DNA from: Halobacteriales archaeon QS_1_68_17
GTDB taxonomy: Archaea; Halobacteriota; Halobacteria; Halobacteriales; Haloarculaceae
NCBI GenBank assembly: GCA_003021105.1
Contig: PXRG01000008.1
Span: 1-64,000, forward strand
DNA: 64,000 bases
Direction: 5' to 3'
In this document: positions 58,811 to 64,000 of the stretch, in pieces
How positions within the stretch are numbered: position 1 is the stretch's first letter
Layout: each line of letters starts with the position of its first letter
The notes under the pieces: model-generated
What the model was told of the DNA's origin: nothing
The model's input: only the letters and a program-made list of their open reading frames with translations
The model's database searches: none
Program-made: the position numbers and the translations under genes

Positions 58811-59587
58811 ATGGGCGACGCACGGTTCGATTTCGACGGGGAGACGGTGGCAGTCACGGGCGGCAGTTCCGGCATCGGCCGGGCCATCGCGCTCGCGTTC
58901 GGGGCCGCGGGGGCTACGGTCCTCAACGGCGACGTCCGGCCGGACCCGAAGGTCGGCGACGTCCCGACACACCGGCACATCCGCGAGGAGGGCGGGGACG
59001 CCGAGTTCCTCGAGACGGACGTCAGCGACCCCGAGCAACTGCTCGCGCTCGCCGACCGGGCCGCCGAGTTGGGGGGACTCGACGTGTTCGTCAACAACGC
59101 GGGCGTCTTCGAGGATGTCCCCTTTCTCGGGGCCGACGAGGCGACGCTCGACGGTCACTACAGCGTCAACGTCAAGGGCGTCTACTTCGGCTGCCAGGCC
59201 GCGGCACGCCACATGGTCGACGGCAGGGGCGCCATCGTCAACGTCGCGTCGATCAGTTCGCGGGTCGCACAGGGTGGCCTCGTCCACTACGAGGCTTCCA
59301 AGGGGGCAGTCGAGATGGTGACCCGCGGCGTCGCGTTCGAACTCGCGGGCGAGGGCGTCCGCGTCAACGCCGTCGCACCCGGCATCGTTCCGACCGAACT
59401 CTACGAGGGCTACTCGGAGAGGTACCGAACCGAGGAGGAACGGGACGAACTCGTCAAGCCGATTCCGATGGGTCGTCCGGGGACCCCCGAGGAGGTGGCC
59501 GACGCGGCGCTGTTTCTGGCCAGCGACGCCGCCGGCTACACCACCGGCGAGACGCTGTTCGTCGACGGCGGCTGGATGGTCATCTGA
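58811..59587 (+). CDS. SDR-family oxidoreductase 2
   Basis: A 258-residue SDR paralogous to the one at 30081: VAVTGGSSGIGRAIALAFGA, NNAGVFEDVP, catalytic Ser in NVASISSRVAQG, YxxxK in VHYEASKGAVEM, and C-terminal LFVDGGWMVI. It shares the DxKxGDVPTH insertion with that protein. Start ATG 58811; the earlier track ATG gives an Arg/Pro leader. It is followed 57 nt later by the GS-like gene with its own TATA box. It may oxidise an alcohol or aldehyde in the amine pathway. Confidence 0.88.
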   Translation: MGDARFDFDGETVAVTGGSSGIGRAIALAFGAAGATVLNGDVRPDPKVGDVPTHRHIREEGGDAEFLETDVSDPEQLLALADRAAELGGLDVFVNNAGVFEDVPFLGADEATLDGHYSVNVKGVYFGCQAAARHMVDGRGAIVNVASISSRVAQGGLVHYEASKGAVEMVTRGVAFELAGEGVRVNAVAPGIVPTELYEGYSERYRTEEERDELVKPIPMGRPGTPEEVADAALFLASDAAGYTTGETLFVDGGWMVI

Positions 59588-59644
59588 CCTCCCGCGACTA
59601 GTGGTTTTATTTAGCAGCGTGGTTTTTGAGGGACTGTCCTGCAG

Positions 59645-60970
59645 ATGAGCCCAGAGACCCCCGGCGGGGAGTTCGACCGAATCAGACTGGTCTGGACGGA
59701 CCTCAACGGCGTCCCACGAGGGACGTCCCTCCCTGCCGACGAATACGAGCACGCGCTCGCGGAAGGTATCGGATTCGCGAACGGCGTCACGGAGTTCACC
59801 CTCGAACCGGGACTGGTCGAGGACCCCGCCCACCCGCCACAGGCGGGGGATATGCTCGCACATCCCGACCCGGAGTCGCTCGTGCCCCTGTCGTGGGACG
59901 ACGGCGTCGGACTGGTCTTTTCGGACCTCGCGGACGTCTCCGGGACGCCCCAGCGACTGTGTGCGCGGAGCGTCCTCCAGCGGGTCCTCGGGGAGTACGA
60001 CGACCTCGGCTACACCCCGATGGTCGGACTGGAACCGGAGTTTTCGCTCCTCGCTGACGGGGACGTCCCGTTCAACGAGCGGACCTCCTACGACGTCGAC
60101 GCGCTGGACAGGGCGTCGACGCTCATCGGCGAGTGGACCGAGGCGATGGAGGTGGCGGGCTACTCGGTCGGGGGCGTCCACCAGGAGTCCCAGCCCGGAC
60201 AGTACGAGATGAACATCGCCTACGCCGACCCGCTGACGACTGCCGACGGCATCGTGCTGTTCAGACACGCGCTCAAGAGCGTCTCGCGGCGCCACGGGTA
60301 CACCGCCACGATGATGCCCCGGCCCCACTCGGGCGAGGACGCCAACGGGATGCACTTCCATCTGAGCCTGTGGGACGCGGCCGGCGAGACCAACCGGTTT
60401 GCCGGCTCCGAGCGCCACCTGGAGTTCCCGACCGGCCAGCGGCCCCCGGACGCGGGGCTGTCGGCCGACGCGCTCGGGTTCGTCGGCGGACTCGTCGAAC
60501 ACATGCAGGCGCTGACGGCAGTCTGTAACCCGACGGTCAACTCCTACAAGCGACTCATCCCCGGGCTGTGGGCCCCCTGCAACACCGCCTGGGGGCCGGA
60601 CAACCGCTCGGTGAACCTGCGGATTCCGCCCGAACTGGGCCCGGCGACCCGCGTCGAGTTCCGGTCGCCCGACTCCGCGGCCAACCCGTATCTCGCGCTC
60701 GCGGCCACCCTCGCCGCCGGCCTCGACGGCATCCGCAACGACATCGACCCCCCGGAGCCGACCACCGGGAACGCCTACGAGGAGACCCACCCGCGGCTCC
60801 CGCGGACCCTCTGGGCGGCGGTCGACCACTTCGAGGACGACGACGTCCTCCGGGAGGCACTCGGGGAGACGCTCGTCGACCAGTACGTCAAGATCAAACG
60901 CGAGGAGTTCGACCGCTCACAGCACCACGTCAGCGAGTGGGAACGCGACGAGTACAGGGACGAGTTCTGA
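59645..60970 (+). CDS. Glutamine-synthetase-family ligase (GlnA paralogue, PuuA/GlnT-like)
   Basis: A 441-residue protein. N-terminal beta-grasp domain: RIRLVWTDLNGVPRGTSLPA. Catalytic domain: VGLEPEFSLL (metal Glu), HQESQPGQYEMN (metal Glu), PHSGEDANGMHFHLSLWD (His metal ligand), NSYKRLIPGLWAPCNTAWGP and RVEFRSPDSAANPYLALAAT. It lacks the adenylylation-type and classic GS-I C-terminal signatures and matches gamma-glutamyl-amine ligases by overall look. Beside an amine oxidase and a PotD-like receptor, glutamylation of an amine is plausible. A true biosynthetic GS role is less likely here. Confidence 0.87.
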   Translation: MSPETPGGEFDRIRLVWTDLNGVPRGTSLPADEYEHALAEGIGFANGVTEFTLEPGLVEDPAHPPQAGDMLAHPDPESLVPLSWDDGVGLVFSDLADVSGTPQRLCARSVLQRVLGEYDDLGYTPMVGLEPEFSLLADGDVPFNERTSYDVDALDRASTLIGEWTEAMEVAGYSVGGVHQESQPGQYEMNIAYADPLTTADGIVLFRHALKSVSRRHGYTATMMPRPHSGEDANGMHFHLSLWDAAGETNRFAGSERHLEFPTGQRPPDAGLSADALGFVGGLVEHMQALTAVCNPTVNSYKRLIPGLWAPCNTAWGPDNRSVNLRIPPELGPATRVEFRSPDSAANPYLALAATLAAGLDGIRNDIDPPEPTTGNAYEETHPRLPRTLWAAVDHFEDDDVLREALGETLVDQYVKIKREEFDRSQHHVSEWERDEYRDEF

Positions 60971-60974
60971 TACT

Positions 60975-61067
60975 GGTGGCTGTAAGTACGTGAAAACTCG
61001 AATTGAGAATCCAGGCGGAAAGGGTCTGTATCCGCAGATAGCAGAGACTGTTGAGTAAAAGAATTAC
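60975..61067. mobile_element. 93-bp MITE-like repeat, copy B (one end eroded)
   Basis: The reverse complement of 18700-18792 with a single base difference. The left terminus GGTGGCTGTAA is intact; the right ends GAATTAC and then diverges (GTCCC instead of AGCCA). It fills most of the 125-bp gap between the convergent GS-like and amine oxidase genes. Confidence 0.8.
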
Positions 61068-61095
61068 GTCCCGGACGGCGACCCGATAAAGAGGG

Positions 61096-63135
61096 TCAGT
61101 TGTCGTCGGCTATCGATTCCTGGTTTTCAGTCTTCCACTTGTCGATGTCCTTGATCTCGTGTTCGGGGGGCACGTCGATGGCGGGGTTCTCCTCGAAGAA
61201 GTGGGCGGGCTCGAGTTTGAACGACATCATCTTCGCCGGCAGTATCGGCCAGTCCTCGGGAGCACAGACGTGTGTCTGGTTCATGTTGTACCAGACGACG
61301 ACGTCCTCGTTTTCGACCGAGCGGTCCTGCTGGACCCACTCGGGAAGCCCCTCGCCGCCGGGGTTCTGGTTGGGGAACTCGCCTGCCGGGAACACCTCGT
61401 CGTCGTCGTACTGGGTGACCCACAGGTGTTTGTCCGCGAGCCCCAGCCGTTTCATGTCCGAGGAAGCCGGCTGTGCGGCGAAGGCGGTGTTGTCGCCGTT
61501 TTTCTGCCGGAGCCGGTAGCCGACCGGCTGGCCGGTGGCGTCGTTGTGTTCGTTCTCGTTTACTATCTCCCAGTACCGGCCGGTCTGTGGGTTCGTCAGC
61601 GCCTGGGCATCCGACTCGGATTCGTACTTCTGGCGGCTCGCGTAGGCGGCCTGTCCGTAGCGGTTCGAGTGGTGGCGGTCCGGTTCCTGGTGGGCCTCGG
61701 TGTCGTACCCCTCGGGACCGTACGGGACCGTCTCGAGGTCGACCTGCTGGACGGAGTTTTCGACGCCGTCGATCTCGAAATCGAGCCGGCAGGTGAACAC
61801 GTGCTGGTGGATCATCGACTTGTGGTCCGGCCCGACCATCTCGGCATACCCCGTCTCCGTCTCGCCCGGGGGCATCGGCCCGGTCGCGTTACAGCCCGTC
61901 AGGCGGACCTGCGCCTCGATGCCGCCGTCCTGGTAGAAATACCAGTAGAAGGCAAAGTCGTAGTTGCCGATGGTCGAGATGAAAGAGACGACCAGCCGCC
62001 GGTTGCGCCGCACCTCGTCGTCCCCGACCCGCCAGTCGTGGTGTTTCCACAGCAGGCCGTAGTCCTCCTCGTGGAGACAGATGGCGTTCTCGATGACCGA
62101 CGGGTTCCCGTCGGGGTCGTTCAACACCGCATCGAAGTAGTGCATGTACCCCAGACAGTCACACCCCTCGGTCAGGGAGTTGGCCAGGCGACCGATGCCG
62201 TACTCGCCGACGTCGAACGGCGTCTTCCAGTAGTGGTCCGGGTCCGGGTCGTTGTAGGGGGTTGCTACCTCGGGGAACGACGCCCGGTTGATGATGCTCC
62301 TGACCTCGCCGTCCTCCTCGTAGCCGACGTCGTAGAGAACCAGCCCCTCGCGGGGGTTGAACCCGACCCGGAGGTTCCAGTTCTGCCAGCTTATCTCGCG
62401 GCCGTCGACCTCCCAGCTTGCGCCATCGGGCTGGACGACGTTGTAGGGTTCCAGGTCCTCCCGGAGGTCCCGGTTTTCCGCCCGGTAGTGGTAGGTCTTC
62501 ATGTTGTCGACGACGTCGGGGTTCTTGACGCCGGTGTCGATGACCTTGATGACCTCCTTGTCGTCGAGGTCGACCCAGGCGTGGATGCCCGAGAGCGGCC
62601 GGTTGTACGCGTTTGCCCCCTGCTCGCTCTCGTCGCCTTTGACCCACGTCACGCCGTGGGCCAGGCGGCGACTCCGGTCGATGTCCTCGGGGACGAAGTC
62701 ATAGCCCGCCGACCACGCCGTCACGATGGCCAGGTCGGGGTCCGCGCCGCGCTTGCGGACGGCCTCCCGGAACGTTTCGTTTGCCGTGACGACCTCCTCG
62801 ACCTCCACGAACTCCTCGCCGACCATCCGCGGTTGCGCGTCGGGGAGGTGCTCCCAGGAGACGACCGTCTCCTCGTCCAGGGAGACGACTCCCTCGTAGG
62901 TCTCTTTCTCGTCTTTGTCCCGGACGACGATTTTCGCCTGCCGCTCGACCGGATCGCCGTCCCGCTCGTAGGCCTGCATGTCGTCTTTCGGAGGTTCGTC
63001 GAGAACGATTTCGATATAGCGGGCCCCCTCGGAGAGACCCTCCTGTGTTTCGAGTATCTCTCGGGCCGCATCGACCTCGTCGGGTGCCAGCGGGTCCAGT
63101 GGATGTTCCACGGGATAATCACTGTTGGTTCCCAT
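61096..63135 (-). CDS. Copper amine oxidase (TPQ-dependent)
   Basis: A 679-residue protein. The TPQ precursor Tyr is in STIGNYDFAFYWYFYQDG (consensus N-Y-D/E). The catalytic base Asp is in MHYFDAVLND. Copper ligands are HQHVF and the late His in NQTHVCAPEDWPILPA. The N-terminal domains hold VVTAWSAGYDFVPEDIDRSR and a metal-site-like ANAYNRPLSGIHAWVDLDDK. No signal peptide: start MGTNSDYPVEHPLDPL at 63135, so it is cytoplasmic. It oxidises primary amines to aldehyde, ammonia and H2O2. It is divergent from a putative polyamine/amine receptor gene. Confidence 0.93.
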   Translation of the reverse strand: MGTNSDYPVEHPLDPLAPDEVDAAREILETQEGLSEGARYIEIVLDEPPKDDMQAYERDGDPVERQAKIVVRDKDEKETYEGVVSLDEETVVSWEHLPDAQPRMVGEEFVEVEEVVTANETFREAVRKRGADPDLAIVTAWSAGYDFVPEDIDRSRRLAHGVTWVKGDESEQGANAYNRPLSGIHAWVDLDDKEVIKVIDTGVKNPDVVDNMKTYHYRAENRDLREDLEPYNVVQPDGASWEVDGREISWQNWNLRVGFNPREGLVLYDVGYEEDGEVRSIINRASFPEVATPYNDPDPDHYWKTPFDVGEYGIGRLANSLTEGCDCLGYMHYFDAVLNDPDGNPSVIENAICLHEEDYGLLWKHHDWRVGDDEVRRNRRLVVSFISTIGNYDFAFYWYFYQDGGIEAQVRLTGCNATGPMPPGETETGYAEMVGPDHKSMIHQHVFTCRLDFEIDGVENSVQQVDLETVPYGPEGYDTEAHQEPDRHHSNRYGQAAYASRQKYESESDAQALTNPQTGRYWEIVNENEHNDATGQPVGYRLRQKNGDNTAFAAQPASSDMKRLGLADKHLWVTQYDDDEVFPAGEFPNQNPGGEGLPEWVQQDRSVENEDVVVWYNMNQTHVCAPEDWPILPAKMMSFKLEPAHFFEENPAIDVPPEHEIKDIDKWKTENQESIADDN

Positions 63136-63311
63136 ACACCCACGGGTGGTCACGGTAGCTCTTAACGTTTTTGGGGCACGCGGCCAGCCGGTGCCTCAGG
63201 GGTCGCACCCGGCGTTCGCCCGTCCCGGCACCGACCGGGCAGCGACTCCCCGAATACGTGGGAGGATACGATTGGACATAACTGCAGGAATTAAGTAGGT
63301 GGAGAATATGT
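63136..63311. promoter_or_regulatory. Divergent promoter region, amine oxidase / amine receptor
   Basis: The gap holds a minus-strand AT-rich box near 63162-63170 (amine oxidase) and a plus-strand TATA-like GAATTAAGT at 63287-63295, ~20 bp before the receptor start. I see no palindrome of the three IclR types. Confidence 0.45.
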
Positions 63312-64000
63312 ATGGCAATGTCGACCATGAGAAACAGTCTTAAACGGAGAGAGTATCTCCAAGGTATAGCCATCGGGGCGAGTAGTGTAGCCATCGCCGG
63401 GTGTTCCGGCGACGGCGGTGGCGACGGCGGCGACGGCGGTGACAGCGGCGACGGCGGTGACGGCGGTGGCGACGGCGACGGCGGTGGTGGCGTCCAGGAG
63501 AACTGGGAACGGGAGGAGATGGCGACCGTCCAGGCGAAATCCCACCCGGAACTGCTCGAAGCTACCGAGGCCGAGAAGGACCTGGGAGCGACCGTCTCGC
63601 ATCTGACGTGGGCGGGCTACGACGGGGAGAACGTCCAGCAACCGTTCCGGAAGCAGTTCAACGCCGAGACATCGCTGGACCTATTCACCGACGACCCCAA
63701 GGCCATCAACCGGCTCAGTGCCGGCGAGTGGGAGCAGTTCGACGTCTTCACCCCGAACAACGCGTTCGTCGTCGACGCCTACGACGAGGACCTCCTGCGA
63801 CCCCTCGACGAGGAGGCGTGGCGGCCGTACACGTTCGACAACTACCTCGACCTGTTCAAACCGGAGAACGGGTACAAGTACGGCCACATCAACGAGGACG
63901 GCGAGTTCGACCCCGAGGGCCAGCTGTACGCACTGCCACAGCGCTGGGGTTGGGTCTCGATGTGTGTCAACACGGACGTCGTGCCCGAATCCGACTGGAC
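63312..64000 (+). CDS. ABC extracellular solute-binding lipoprotein, PotD/PotF-like (cut by window end)
   Basis: The first ~230 residues are visible. Start at ATG 63312 (or in-frame 63318/63327). The Tat motif is SLKRREYLQGIAIGASSVAI, lipobox AIAGC, then a Gly/Asp/Ser linker. The mature part has VSHLTWAGYDGENVQQPFRK, LDLFTDDPKAINRLSAGEWE, FDVFTPNNAFVVDAYDEDLL, RPLDEEAW and QLYALPQRWGWVSMCVNTDV, which is the PotD/spermidine-putrescine receptor pattern. It is missing from the ORF track because it runs off the end. Probably the first gene of an amine ABC importer beyond the window. Confidence 0.85.
   Translation, partial: MAMSTMRNSLKRREYLQGIAIGASSVAIAGCSGDGGGDGGDGGDSGDGGDGGGDGDGGGGVQENWEREEMATVQAKSHPELLEATEAEKDLGATVSHLTWAGYDGENVQQPFRKQFNAETSLDLFTDDPKAINRLSAGEWEQFDVFTPNNAFVVDAYDEDLLRPLDEEAWRPYTFDNYLDLFKPENGYKYGHINEDGEFDPEGQLYALPQRWGWVSMCVNTDVVPESDW

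Overview
The window is a piece of haloarchaeal chromosome. The evidence is high GC, very acidic proteins, Tat lipoproteins with long Gly/Asp/Ser linkers, many short-leader or leaderless genes 20-30 nt downstream of a TATA box, a HalOD1 protein, and archaeal-style hemL and hemB. The genus cannot be fixed from this sequence alone. I saw no rRNA, tRNA or CRISPR array.

Layout. (1) 1-4.8 kb is a decaying, AT-richer integrated island. It holds a small hypothetical gene, a restriction/methyltransferase-like C-terminal remnant, a PIN-domain toxin gene broken by one TGA codon, a tandem-repeat membrane protein divergent from another membrane protein, a full tyrosine integrase with a second integrase C-terminus fused behind it, and the 3' stump of a sugar epimerase/dehydrogenase gene. 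(2) 5-19.5 kb is mainly core: a TAXI-TRAP uptake pair, an NhaP-TrkA antiporter, a DUF4349 lipoprotein, hemL, a chemoreceptor-like protein without a signalling tip, an Amt-PII fusion followed by an Lrp regulator, hemB, and a DedA protein. (3) 19.9-35.2 kb is a carbohydrate-acid module: a divergent IlvC-like reductoisomerase, a CUT1 ABC transporter divergent from IclR regulator 1, a four-carbon-acid-sugar kinase overlapping PdxA (tetronate route to DHAP), a cyclase-family hydrolase, an SDR, an orphan galactitol-type PTS EIIC, a VOC protein, a LarA-like protein and a triosephosphate-isomerase paralogue. (4) 35.7-41.2 kb is housekeeping: a zinc-ribbon-like protein, a Nudix hydrolase, a membrane Fe-S HdrD/GlpC-like oxidoreductase, and the biotin ECF transporter bioYMN behind a BirA-type operator. 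(5) 41.8-55.8 kb is a second sugar module: an aldo-keto reductase, an FGGY kinase, a complete CUT1 ABC transporter, a HalOD1 protein, a second PdxA, an SDR without the catalytic Tyr/Lys, a class II aldolase, a DgoD-like enolase-superfamily protein with changed active-site residues, IclR regulator 2 and a zinc alcohol dehydrogenase. (6) 56.3-64 kb is an amine/amide module: IclR regulator 3, an acetamidase/formamidase-family protein, an SDR, a glutamine-synthetase-like ligase, a copper amine oxidase and the start of a PotD-like binding protein.

Working model (inference): the strain imports sugar acids or polyols through two ABC systems and possibly an orphan EIIC. It oxidises, dehydrates, phosphorylates and decarboxylates them to DHAP or aldehydes. 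Separately it imports and oxidises amines. Each module has an IclR regulator, and I can read three distinct families of palindromes beside the three iclR genes. These are putative operators.

Most worth following up: the three IclR palindrome families, including unexplained pairs between convergent genes; the DgoD-like protein with three altered catalytic positions; the orphan PTS EIIC inside a tetronate cluster; the Amt-PII fusion; near-identical inverted 93-bp repeats at 18.7 and 61.0 kb bracketing the whole catabolic stretch; and a 105-bp TA-flanked MITE.
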